From Candidatus Gastranaerophilales bacterium (lineage in GTDB: Bacteria; Cyanobacteriota; Vampirovibrionia; Gastranaerophilales; Gastranaerophilaceae), in NCBI GenBank assembly GCA_944326475.1, contig CALVEC010000006.1, forward strand, positions 83,108 to 147,107: a stretch of 64,000 nt of DNA, in the 5' to 3' direction. Shown piece by piece: positions 29,444-38,028 of the stretch. The notes beneath the pieces were generated by a model that made no database searches, was not told the origin of the DNA, and saw only the letters and a program-made list of their open reading frames with translations. The position numbers and the translations under genes were made by a program. Each line of letters begins with the position of its first letter. Positions within the stretch are counted from its first letter, which is position 1.

Positions 29444-31582
29444 ATGAGAATTTCTGCAGTTAATACGTTTTCAAACGTAACATTTAAAAGAGCACCAAAA
29501 CCGGAAGAAGAAAAACAGTTTCACCGGGATATAGAGGAAGGAAAAAAATATCTCGGCATAAAAGACCTTGCGTTGATTATGCATGGTTCATCGTTTCCTG
29601 TTTCAGATATAGATTTGTTTATCGGCTCACCAATAAATAAAAAAGCAAAAGAGGTCAATGACTTTTTAAGACTCCACGGCTTTGATTCAATTCAACTCGG
29701 ACCGCCGGGGCTTATACAGCGTGATGATTTTTCGCCTTATATTTCTTCAATACACTCGAGAAACTACCTATTTTCCGATATGGAAAAACTCACCACCCCT
29801 AAATACGGAAAAATTTTGAAACTGTCTGATATTGAAGACTTCACGGATTCCGAGTACATACATAAAACAAAAGAAACGATTTTTGATGAAGCCTTTACCG
29901 TATACGACAGACTTTTTGAAAAAGCCTATGACAACCTGCACTCTCAAGCAGAAGCGGGAGACAATGCAAGTGTTGATTTGTTAATAGATTTTGCACAGTT
30001 TAAAAACGCCGAAAAAAGCTGGCTTGAGACAGATGCTCTTTTTGAAGTTTTAACAAAAGTAAACGGCTCGGATCATTTTGATGAATGGAACGATATAGAC
30101 GACAATTTGATTACATATCTGAAAGACGAAACATCACCGAAGCATGAAAAAGCCCTTGCACGCAAAGCGGAACTTGTTGAAAAATACCAAAGAGATATTG
30201 ATTTATACGAATTTAAGCAGTTTATTGTAAAAAAACAAGAAAAAGAGTTTGCGAAAAGTTCCGAAAAATTGAAATACAAATCAGACGCAATAATAGGCTT
30301 TTCTGCCAGAGATATCTGGGCAAACAAAGAAGCTTTTCTTGAAGACTACAGAATAGGATGTCCATACGGCGGCGAAGGCGAGGCAATACAATACACCTCC
30401 TGGGGAAACAATCAGCTATGGGATATTGCTTTTGTTGCGCCGGAAAAGTTGTTTAATCCTGACGGTACAATAGGAATCGGAGGAAAACTCATTCAGGACA
30501 AATTCAGAGCACTTCTTGAAAACCATCAGGGTATCAGAATTGACCACGTATTAGGGCTTGTAGACCCCTGGATCTATAACAAAAACCGCGTTGAAATTAT
30601 AAAAGACGGTGACAGAATTAAACACACAATTGCTCACGGCGCAAATGTCAGTATGTTCGGAAAGCCCGATGCCTACAAAGTAGAAGGTCACTGGAGCTGG
30701 GAACAGCAAGAAACACAGCGAAAAATAAATGCAGATATTGAAAGCATGCCTGTACTTGACCCGAACGGAAACTACAAACGCCTTATACATGAAATACTTC
30801 TGCCGGTTATAAAAGAAAAAGGATTAAAAATCACAGATATTGCATGGGAAAATCTTGGCTGCCCGACTGATGTTTTTAATGAGGTCTGCTACGGACACAA
30901 TAATACAAGACCTGCGGGAGATACAAGAGAAATAATTCCCGGTATGTCTTCTTTGAAGTCCTATAGAGGTCAAGATGAAGCAAAATCGGTGCCTGATAAT
31001 ACATTTCTCATCCAAAGCCACGACGATGAACACACCGGACAGCTTTTGAGCAATAATTTCTTTCAGGCTGCAAAAAAAGGAGTAATGGATCCTTTATACC
31101 TGATAGGTACGCTTTATCCTGATTTGCCGGAAAATTCCGACGAGGCAAAAGGCATAAGATGGGAGGATTCAAGAGACTTTCTTATAAATAAAATGGCTCA
31201 TAATACAGACCTGCGTACACGCGTAAAATGGGAAGAACTTTTTAGGTTCGGAAAAAATATCCAGGTTACATTTATGGATTTCTTCGGACTTCCTGACCGT
31301 TACAACTATTCAGGAACAAACGATGCAAGAAATTGGAAACTCAGACTGCCGTTGAACTACAAAGACGAATACTACAAAACTTTACAGCGTGCAAAACATG
31401 ACGATAAAAAAGACCCGACATGGTGGCAGCATATTGCAATGAACGTGCCTGAGCTTCTGGAACGCGCAGTAATATCAAAAGCAATGAACGAAGGAAAGGG
31501 TAAAGAATCAGTACAAGACCTTGCGGACAGACTTCACCACTGGGCAGATGTTCTTTATGAACCTGACGATAAAACTGTATAA
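29444..31582 (+). CDS. GH77 4-alpha-glucanotransferase-like protein
   Basis: 712 residues. The C-terminal half matches amylomaltase landmarks: WGNNQLWDIAF, then IRIDHVLGL with a candidate nucleophile Asp367, IAWENLG with candidate acid/base Glu469 and SHDDEHTG with candidate Asp527. GH77 enzymes move maltodextrin segments between alpha-1,4-glucans. The spacing between nucleophile and acid/base is longer than in bacterial amylomaltase, and the first ~150 residues are unusual, opening with VTFKRAPK (residues 12-19). This is a motif shared with neighbouring unrelated proteins. No glycogen genes are adjacent. The fold is likely; the exact substrate is uncertain. Confidence 0.75.
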   Translation: MRISAVNTFSNVTFKRAPKPEEEKQFHRDIEEGKKYLGIKDLALIMHGSSFPVSDIDLFIGSPINKKAKEVNDFLRLHGFDSIQLGPPGLIQRDDFSPYISSIHSRNYLFSDMEKLTTPKYGKILKLSDIEDFTDSEYIHKTKETIFDEAFTVYDRLFEKAYDNLHSQAEAGDNASVDLLIDFAQFKNAEKSWLETDALFEVLTKVNGSDHFDEWNDIDDNLITYLKDETSPKHEKALARKAELVEKYQRDIDLYEFKQFIVKKQEKEFAKSSEKLKYKSDAIIGFSARDIWANKEAFLEDYRIGCPYGGEGEAIQYTSWGNNQLWDIAFVAPEKLFNPDGTIGIGGKLIQDKFRALLENHQGIRIDHVLGLVDPWIYNKNRVEIIKDGDRIKHTIAHGANVSMFGKPDAYKVEGHWSWEQQETQRKINADIESMPVLDPNGNYKRLIHEILLPVIKEKGLKITDIAWENLGCPTDVFNEVCYGHNNTRPAGDTREIIPGMSSLKSYRGQDEAKSVPDNTFLIQSHDDEHTGQLLSNNFFQAAKKGVMDPLYLIGTLYPDLPENSDEAKGIRWEDSRDFLINKMAHNTDLRTRVKWEELFRFGKNIQVTFMDFFGLPDRYNYSGTNDARNWKLRLPLNYKDEYYKTLQRAKHDDKKDPTWWQHIAMNVPELLERAVISKAMNEGKGKESVQDLADRLHHWADVLYEPDDKTV

Positions 31583-31623
31583 ATACCTGAACTTTGCTGC
31601 AAATATACGAAAAGAGCGAAAGA

Positions 31624-31926
31624 ATGAAGAATATTTTTTATATAATTCTATGCACAGTTGTTTTTTGTAATGTGTCAAATGCTTCGACAATGTTTGATGC
31701 TTCAGGGCGTTATAACAGTACTGTTGAATACGAACGGAACCGATACATGAGAGACTCCGCTGCGTCTGCAGCCGCAAGATACTATAACTTAAGAAGAACA
31801 GATATGAGCGTAACGCCGTACCGATACGATTCTTTGAATTACACAAGAATCAGAAAATTAGAATCCCAGCCTGAATACTACAGTTCTAAATGTACGGATA
31901 TAGGCGATGCAAGTTTTTGTCAATAG
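31624..31926 (+). CDS. Small secreted protein of unknown function
   Basis: 100 residues from an ATG preceded by GAGCGAAAG; the upstream in-frame extension has no ribosome site. The N-terminus is a clear Sec signal peptide (MKNIFYIILCTVVFCNVSNA). The mature part is rich in Arg, Tyr and Ser and ends with two cysteines (KCTDIGDASFCQ) that could form a disulfide. It is not recognised. It lies 41 bases after the GH77 gene on the same strand and may be co-transcribed. Confidence 0.6.
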   Translation: MKNIFYIILCTVVFCNVSNASTMFDASGRYNSTVEYERNRYMRDSAASAAARYYNLRRTDMSVTPYRYDSLNYTRIRKLESQPEYYSSKCTDIGDASFCQ

Positions 31927-31931
31927 CTTTA

Positions 31932-34772
31932 CTATACGACTGCGGCATTAATCCCCGTATGCATATTTTTAAGCGTATTTTCACTCGCAATAATTGAAGT
32001 CAGCGCATTTCCGCTAAAAACATAATTTGCCGTGTTATATATATCTTGTGGTGTTATTTCATCTATCAGTTTTATCAATTCATTAGTATTGTTTATTGAA
32101 TAAATTGAACTCATATCAGAAAGGAGACTTGCCGTTTGACCTGAAGAACTTTCTAAATCATTCAAAAGGCTCGTTTTCAGTCTTAATTTTGCCGCATTCA
32201 GCTCATCTTCCGGAACAGTCTCTGTTTTTAGCAGATTTACATGTTTTTTAAATCCATCAAGTGATTTTTGCACATTGTCGTATCTAACATAATTATTTTC
32301 CGGATCATCAGTTGTTGTGTTGATGTATAGAGAAATAATCCCCATATCACCATAAGTGTCAAACGTAGAATTAACCTTGTAAGCAAGGAGCTGCTTTTCT
32401 CTGAGATCTGAAAACAGTCTTGATGAAGAACTGCCGCCCAGTATATAGTTTAAAAGCAAAAATGACAGTCTGTCTTTCGGATTTTTGTTCTGTTTAAATG
32501 TAAACATCTGTTCAATTTCAGCCTGTATACGCTTGTCTGACTTTGTTAAAAGCTTGTTTTCTTTGATAGGTGTATAAACCCGAAAAAGTTCAGTATCACT
32601 TTGCTGTTTAAAAACCGGCAAATCTTTTGACAATTCAGTAAGCGTGTTATTTATAAGCAACGGATTTTTTTCAACCGGAGCAGTCATTACAAAATCAGCC
32701 TTTGCATTTTGAATAATATACTGATAAAGCCCCATAACATCTGAAAGAGTAATACCGTCTATCGCTTCTTCAATTTTTTCGCGACTTGCAAAATCACTGA
32801 TATTCGGGAATAATTCGCTGCTTAACAGATCTCCTGTCGAGGGTGAAATGTTTTTGAGCTTTTCTTTCAGGTTTGCTTTTACATAGTCCAGTCTTTCTTG
32901 CGTAAAACGGGGGTATAAAAGTGTCTCTTTTAAATATTTTAAAGATTTTTCCACACTGTCTGCAGTGGAAATACAATCAACACTAATTTCTCTTGAATCG
33001 GCTTTAAAAGTCAGATATATTCCTTCTTTTTGAGAGTTTTTATAGAACGAATTTGCATTTCTGAAAGCGGAGCCTTCTTTTAACAGAGCAGAAAGCAGCA
33101 ATTGCGTTCCGGGTTTAATAACAGGCGGTGCCGAAGTATATAAGGAAAGCGTATAATCTGCGAGTTCTGAGTGGTTTGGATTAAATACTGCATTTATATT
33201 GTTGCCTAACCTGTATTGTTTAATTTTGCTGACATCCACAGCTTCCTGATTTATCTGACCTTTAAAAGATACAGCAGAAGCATTTTTATGATATTTACTA
33301 AGTTCTTCCTGGGTTGTATTTTCAGGATGAACAAGACTCAACGATACTTTATTCAGATCTAAATACTTTTTCATGTAATTATTTAAATCGTCTGTTGTTA
33401 TTGAATCAAGGATTTGCAGTATATTTTGGGGATAATCGAAATCTCCGTCCATAATACCGCCCCCGATGAAAGAGTTAAGTGAGTACGAACTTTCTGACAT
33501 TAAAGAAAGAGACATTTTGTATGCTTTTTTTTCACTGTCCAGCTCGCTTTGAGTAATCGGTTTGGATTTTACTTCCTGAATCGCATTGTAGTATGTTTTC
33601 AGAACTTCTTCAACTTTGTCAGGAGTTGTTTGTGTCGTAAAAGCCAAAAATGTCGGATCTTCCGGTCTGTTTCCGATTCTTTCCGCAGTCACAGAAGCAG
33701 AGGCGTGAATTTTATCCAATGCATCAGTTATTCTGGAACTATTTACGTCAAAAAGTATATCCAAAAGCAGTGTTTGAACTACTTTATCTTTTGCCTCATT
33801 ATTTTTGGGACCGGCAAACCCAAGCATAATAATGGAGTTTTGAGCCTTGGGCATTGTTATATCATGCCTTACCGGAGCGGTAATAGGCGTTAATTCCGTG
33901 TAAAGTCTGTTCTGCTGAACATTTTTGTCATTAGACTTGTTAAAGTATTTTGCAACAAGTTCTATTGTTTTTTGCGGGTCTACATTGCCTGTTATTACTG
34001 TAATGCAGTTGTCCGGGGTATACCAGGTCTCGTCATACGCCTTCACTTTTTCGCTTGAAAGATTGCCGACTGTGTTTGCCGAACCTGCAACAAGATCTTT
34101 GACTCCGGTTTTTATACCGAAAAGATTCTTTATACAATTGTTCATTGCAAGATTTTCCGGATGATCCATACACATACTTATTTCAGACAATACAGGACCT
34201 TTTTCTTTTTCTACCATTTCAGGAGTGTGAGAAGGTGCCTGGAGCATATCAGCGTGGATACGTATTGTAGTTTCAAGATCATTATCTCCAAGCATCTGAC
34301 CGGCAACAAAATAGTCTGTCATGGACAAACCTGTTCCGGCATTCGTAGAAGCACCAATTTTGTTTACGGTATTAAAAAACTCACCGGAATTAAGGTTTTC
34401 AGAACCGTTGAACTTCATGTGTTCAATAAAATGAGAAATCCCCTTTTCTCCTTCCGGCTCATTTAATGCACCTACGTTATAGTATGATTTTACAACAGCA
34501 GGTCCTTTTTTATGGAGTATTGCAACCTTTTGTCCGTTTGCAAGTTTGTAAAGCTTTGCCGGCTCGGTATAAGGCATCTCAATGTCCCGTATAAACGTAT
34601 ATGATATAGGTGTTTTTACACTAAGTTGCGATTTTATTGCAGCAGAAGGATCTGCATATACCTCCCGTTTTTCTTCTTCAACCGGCAGAGCTTCTTTAAA
34701 ACTCTGTTTTTTAAGCTTATTTGTGTAGATATTGCTTATACCGTTTATTGGACTAATCATTCCGTACCCCAT
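31932..34772 (-). CDS. M16-family zinc peptidase (two-repeat form)
   Basis: 946 residues. The inverted zinc motif HxxEH is present as HFIEH (His114, Glu117, His118), with a downstream EKGPVLSEI segment carrying the likely third ligand. The second half contains an inactive M16 repeat with SSSSRLFSDLREKQLLAY, as in pitrilysin or YmxG-like two-domain proteins. There is no signal peptide. The N-terminus has the motif KKQSFKEALP (residues 21-30). An internal ATG at codon 5 (34760), preceded by a G-rich stretch, is an equally plausible start. The gene is convergent with the small secreted protein gene. Confidence 0.85.
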   Translation of the reverse strand: MGYGMISPINGISNIYTNKLKKQSFKEALPVEEEKREVYADPSAAIKSQLSVKTPISYTFIRDIEMPYTEPAKLYKLANGQKVAILHKKGPAVVKSYYNVGALNEPEGEKGISHFIEHMKFNGSENLNSGEFFNTVNKIGASTNAGTGLSMTDYFVAGQMLGDNDLETTIRIHADMLQAPSHTPEMVEKEKGPVLSEISMCMDHPENLAMNNCIKNLFGIKTGVKDLVAGSANTVGNLSSEKVKAYDETWYTPDNCITVITGNVDPQKTIELVAKYFNKSNDKNVQQNRLYTELTPITAPVRHDITMPKAQNSIIMLGFAGPKNNEAKDKVVQTLLLDILFDVNSSRITDALDKIHASASVTAERIGNRPEDPTFLAFTTQTTPDKVEEVLKTYYNAIQEVKSKPITQSELDSEKKAYKMSLSLMSESSYSLNSFIGGGIMDGDFDYPQNILQILDSITTDDLNNYMKKYLDLNKVSLSLVHPENTTQEELSKYHKNASAVSFKGQINQEAVDVSKIKQYRLGNNINAVFNPNHSELADYTLSLYTSAPPVIKPGTQLLLSALLKEGSAFRNANSFYKNSQKEGIYLTFKADSREISVDCISTADSVEKSLKYLKETLLYPRFTQERLDYVKANLKEKLKNISPSTGDLLSSELFPNISDFASREKIEEAIDGITLSDVMGLYQYIIQNAKADFVMTAPVEKNPLLINNTLTELSKDLPVFKQQSDTELFRVYTPIKENKLLTKSDKRIQAEIEQMFTFKQNKNPKDRLSFLLLNYILGGSSSSRLFSDLREKQLLAYKVNSTFDTYGDMGIISLYINTTTDDPENNYVRYDNVQKSLDGFKKHVNLLKTETVPEDELNAAKLRLKTSLLNDLESSSGQTASLLSDMSSIYSINNTNELIKLIDEITPQDIYNTANYVFSGNALTSIIASENTLKNMHTGINAAVV

Positions 34773-35072
34773 TCTTTTTTTGTATAAAGTTGCTGAATCT
34801 TAAAATTTTCCTGTTTTCTATATATATTTTATAAAAATTTACAATATAATCCAATAAAACTTTGTAATACATTGTTACCTGCAATTTAGTGCGGATTTAC
34901 AAAAAACCGCCTAAAGTATGAGAAAGTCCAAACTTTAGTACAATTTAAATAATTTGTGTAATGTGTATACTGTATAATGTTACGGGCTGGAATACCAGGT
35001 CGGTAATAACTACTCACCACGCCGGTATCCGGCAAAGAACAGGAAAAAAATAAAAGTTAAAAGGGAAAACAA
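34773..35072 (+). promoter_or_regulatory. Upstream region and leader of the second flagellin
   Basis: 300 bp without a gene. A perfect TATAAT at 34973-34978 is the best -10 candidate, but no good -35 sits at 16-18 bases. No GCCGATAA-like flagellar-sigma box was found. The leader contains the hairpin GCCGG-TAT-CCGGC (35021-35033). From 35029 through the start codon it is identical to the leader of the long flagellin. An inverted repeat CTAAAGT / ACTTTAG lies near 34915-34937. Confidence 0.5.
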
Positions 35073-36908
35073 ATGATAACCACAAATTTCAACCCGTCGG
35101 TTTTAACGACGCAGAGAAATTTGAATATTGCAACCAATAGCCTTAACACCGCGCTTGAACGCATGAGCACGGGGTATAAGGTGAATTGTGCTGCCGACGA
35201 CGCTGCGGGCATGTTTGTCGCCTCAAACCTGAATGCCAACATCCGCGGGCTAAAACAAGCCCAAAAGAACGCCCAAGACGGCATATCCCTCCTAAACACC
35301 GCCGAAGGCGCCTTATCTAACATGACAGATATCCTCAACCGCCTGAGAGACCTTGCAGTCCAGGGAGCTAACGGTTTCTACAGCGATTCATCAAGACAAG
35401 CAATGCAAGATGAGTCAGATGCATTAATTGACCAACTCTGGCAGCTCAAAGACAGTACAAAATTCAATGGCAGAGATATTTTTACAGGCAGCCCTCCCAC
35501 CCTCAACGGGTCTAGTTCCGCTCAGGGTACGGGTTCTGGCGGTTTTGTAAACCGTATAACCGAAGAAGAAGCGATTCAACAGGGATACACCATCCTAAAA
35601 ACCGCTCAGGACTTAGAAAACATTCGCAATAACCTATCGGGTAAATACATACTGATGGGTGATATTGATATGACCTCTGTTTCCAACTGGGATCCGATTG
35701 GGGATGATACAACAATGTTCACGGGAGAGTTAAACGGTAACGGATTTGTAATAAGAAACCTGAAAATACACAATAAAACAGACAAATACGTTGGATTATT
35801 TGCTACTTCGCAAGGAACTATTCAAAATTTGGGACTGGTCAATGTAAACGTAACAGGCTACGGCTATGAAAAAGACGCCCAGAATGGCGCAGGGGGACTT
35901 GTTGGAATAAATGGAGGCACAATAACAAACTGTTTTGTTAACGGCAATATTTCGATGAAAGGTATAGAACAGCAGCAGCCAGATTATGATAATGATAAAA
36001 ATAATTGGGGTATTACAGGATACGTTGGCGGACTTGTAGGGATGAATGCCGGCGGCACAATATCCGCCTGTTATGTGAATACCAAAGTAACAGCAGAAGG
36101 TACAAATAAATATCTCGGTGGAATTGCAGGATTAAATGGATTGGGAACAATAGAAAACGTGTACTCAGACGGAAGCGTAAGCAGCAGTTTCAACAGTGGA
36201 GGTATAGTAGGTTTCAACTACGTAGCAGGTATTCTGGTCGACTCTTATTCTGTTGCAAGGGTCAATGACGGCGGGGGTCTGGCAGGCGTGAACAGTGAGG
36301 GGCAAATAAACAACTGTTTTTGGGATATACAAAAAACAGGACAAAAAGAAGGTTGTCTAGGTAATGATGCCAGTGCAATAACACAAATAACAGGACTTTC
36401 GACAAACCAGATGAGAAACCCGCAGCATTTTATCAATGCCGGATGGGATGAGAATATATGGGATTTTTCTACAGCACCCCCGACGCTCAAAAACATGCCT
36501 GAACCGCAAAAACTTGTAAACAGCATAAGACTCCAGATTGGCAGCGATTCTTCTGAAAATTCAGCTATTTTTATTGACACAGCTTTTAGTCTGGATGAGT
36601 TTTTTGTTGACTGTTTTTCACAAGACGCCTGTGCAGAGGCGATAGAAGATATTGACGGTATGCTGGAGCAGATAAACACAAAACGCGCTGAAATCGGCGC
36701 AATGATAAACCGTATAAACTCAATCCTAGACTCACAAACAACGACCACACAGAACTACACCGCCGCAAAATCGACAATCATGGACGCGGATATTGCGAAT
36801 GAATCAGCTGATTTTGTGAAGAATCAGATTCTTCAGCAAACCTCCTCCGCCCTCCTCGCCCAATCCCAAAACCTCCACGCATCAATAGTTTTGTCGTTGA
36901 TAGGGTAG
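35073..36908 (+). CDS. fliC: Flagellin with GLUG-type cassette as variable domain
   Basis: 611 residues. N-terminal D0/D1 (about 1-150) is nearly the same as in the long flagellin and the C-terminal ~95 residues (RAEIGAMINRINS, DADIANESADF, VLSLIG end) are a flagellin D1/D0. The central part (about 160-475; DNA 35550-36495) is the cassette found four times in the giant cap gene: EEEAIQQGYTILKT, GKYILMGDIDM, GGLVG units, FWDIQKTGQ, GWDENIWDFS..PPTL. It probably forms an exposed outer domain on the filament. A Cys replaces the Arg of the long flagellin in the conserved VN(R/C)AADDAAG segment (Cys39). There is no homopolymer tract here. Family A and B repeats follow immediately. Confidence 0.92.
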   Translation: MITTNFNPSVLTTQRNLNIATNSLNTALERMSTGYKVNCAADDAAGMFVASNLNANIRGLKQAQKNAQDGISLLNTAEGALSNMTDILNRLRDLAVQGANGFYSDSSRQAMQDESDALIDQLWQLKDSTKFNGRDIFTGSPPTLNGSSSAQGTGSGGFVNRITEEEAIQQGYTILKTAQDLENIRNNLSGKYILMGDIDMTSVSNWDPIGDDTTMFTGELNGNGFVIRNLKIHNKTDKYVGLFATSQGTIQNLGLVNVNVTGYGYEKDAQNGAGGLVGINGGTITNCFVNGNISMKGIEQQQPDYDNDKNNWGITGYVGGLVGMNAGGTISACYVNTKVTAEGTNKYLGGIAGLNGLGTIENVYSDGSVSSSFNSGGIVGFNYVAGILVDSYSVARVNDGGGLAGVNSEGQINNCFWDIQKTGQKEGCLGNDASAITQITGLSTNQMRNPQHFINAGWDENIWDFSTAPPTLKNMPEPQKLVNSIRLQIGSDSSENSAIFIDTAFSLDEFFVDCFSQDACAEAIEDIDGMLEQINTKRAEIGAMINRINSILDSQTTTTQNYTAAKSTIMDADIANESADFVKNQILQQTSSALLAQSQNLHASIVLSLIG

Positions 36909-36924
36909 CGCTTCCTTTCCCCGT

Positions 36925-37122
36925 CATGCCGTTCCCCACCCTACCCCTCCCCGAGCTGGGGAGGGAGCTAAATAAGCTTGGCGCAACTCCTTCCCCGACT
37001 TGGGGAGCGAATTTTCGGACGGGTGAAACCCGGGGAGCGAAGCTCGAAGCGAGTACTGGCGAAGCCAAACGAGTGACAGAGCTGAGCGGGAAGGAAATTC
37101 AAGACAAGGTTGGGATGGGGAG
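36925..37122 (+). repeat. Dispersed repeat family A after the second flagellin
   Basis: Starts just past the flagellin stop with CATGCCGTTCCCC and palindromic words (CCCCTCCCCGAGCTGGGGAGGG). The stretch 36985-37122 (138 bp) is identical by eye to the reverse complement of 63660-63797. Small open frames here are repeat products, not genes. Confidence 0.8.
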
Positions 37123-37162
37123 TGATTAAATATCAATAATAGTATTTTTTAGCAAGTAATTT

Positions 37163-37388
37163 CTGTCATCCTGAAGCGGATTTTCGTACGGGTGAAAACC
37201 CGGGGAGCGAGCGCGAAGCAGACGGCAGCGCAGCGTAGTCTGCGACAGCAGCGAGCGAGAAGAAAATCCAAGACGCTTGTATTCAGGATCTTACACACTT
37301 CGCGTTTTGCGCTGAACGCAGCGCCGGTAAGATGCTGAACATGGAAATATTGCAGCTGACACAAACGCCGGTCGCTTCAGCATGACAG
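37163..37388 (-). repeat. MITE-like element, family B, copy 2 (226 bp)
   Basis: Bounded by CTGTCATCCTGAAGCG and CGCTTCAGCATGACAG, i.e. terminal inverted repeats. Its right-hand ~115 bp matches, inverted, the copy at 21263-21417. The left part differs and contains a segment (GTACGGGTGAAAACCCGGGG) resembling family A, so this copy may be composite. It has no coding capacity. Confidence 0.65.
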
Positions 37389-37554
37389 ATAGTTTCGTAG
37401 GTTTCGTTGGGCAAGTATGCCCAACATTCGTTACTCCGCATTGCAGGGTTGACCCCATGCCTGTAAAAAACACAATTGCTAGCATTTAATTTTGCGAATG
37501 TATATGAAAAAAACAAAAAATCGTATACAATAACAATAAAGGTCAGGATGAATT

Positions 37555-37983
37555 ATGGAAAAATTGACAGAAAGTCAGGAAGATTATTTAGAAGAAATAT
37601 ACTTGCAGGTATTGAGAAACGGATGTGCAAAAGTAACTGATATTTCTAAAAATCTGAATGTAAAAAAAGCATCTGTAAGCGGCGCTTTGAACACACTCCA
37701 AAAGCGCGGTCTTATAAATTATGCACCGTATGCTCCCATTACATTGACTCTTTCCGGCGAGCATCAAGCGCAGAAAATCTTGCTCAGACACAATACCATG
37801 ACGAAGTTTTTTGTTGAAGTTTTAGGACTTTCTCAGGAAGAATCTGTTGAAAATGCTTGCAGAATAGAGCATGCAATGTCAGAAAAGCTTTTTGATAAAG
37901 CAATAAAGCTATATAATATAATAAAAGATTATGCACAAAAAGATGAAAGCTTTAAAAATGCCCTGGATAGCTTAAAAAAATGA
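37555..37983 (+). CDS. DtxR/MntR-family metal-dependent repressor
   Basis: 142 residues, the length of MntR and lacking the SH3-like third domain of DtxR. A winged helix (about residues 5-68) is followed by a helical dimerisation domain. Putative metal ligands by alignment from memory are Asp10 (as in MntR), His79, Cys102, Glu105 and His106 (CRIEH, as in DtxR). It therefore mixes Mn-type and Fe-type residues. It would bind operator DNA when loaded with Fe(II) or Mn(II). No metal transporter gene is adjacent. An intrinsic terminator follows. Confidence 0.88.
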   Translation: MEKLTESQEDYLEEIYLQVLRNGCAKVTDISKNLNVKKASVSGALNTLQKRGLINYAPYAPITLTLSGEHQAQKILLRHNTMTKFFVEVLGLSQEESVENACRIEHAMSEKLFDKAIKLYNIIKDYAQKDESFKNALDSLKK

Positions 37984-37988
37984 TACTA

Positions 37989-38013
37989 AAAAAGGAGCAC
38001 GAGGCTCCTTTTT
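37989..38013. terminator. Bidirectional intrinsic terminator
   Basis: Ten-base-pair stem AAAAAGGAGC / GCTCCTTTTT with loop ACGAG, between the convergent regulator and SIMPL genes; A and T runs on both sides serve both strands. Confidence 0.85.
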
Positions 38014-38028
38014 ATCTCTTTATAGCGT

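Noticed and set aside
34773..35072. Sigma-28 promoter for the second flagellin
   Set aside because: No GCCGATAA-like box with a TAAA at the right distance could be found; only a TATAAT was seen.
36778..37136. Small open frames on the minus strand between 36.8 and 37.1 kb and at 63.4-63.9 kb with the same peptide
   Set aside because: They share a peptide only because they lie in the family A repeat; no ribosome sites or domain resemblance.
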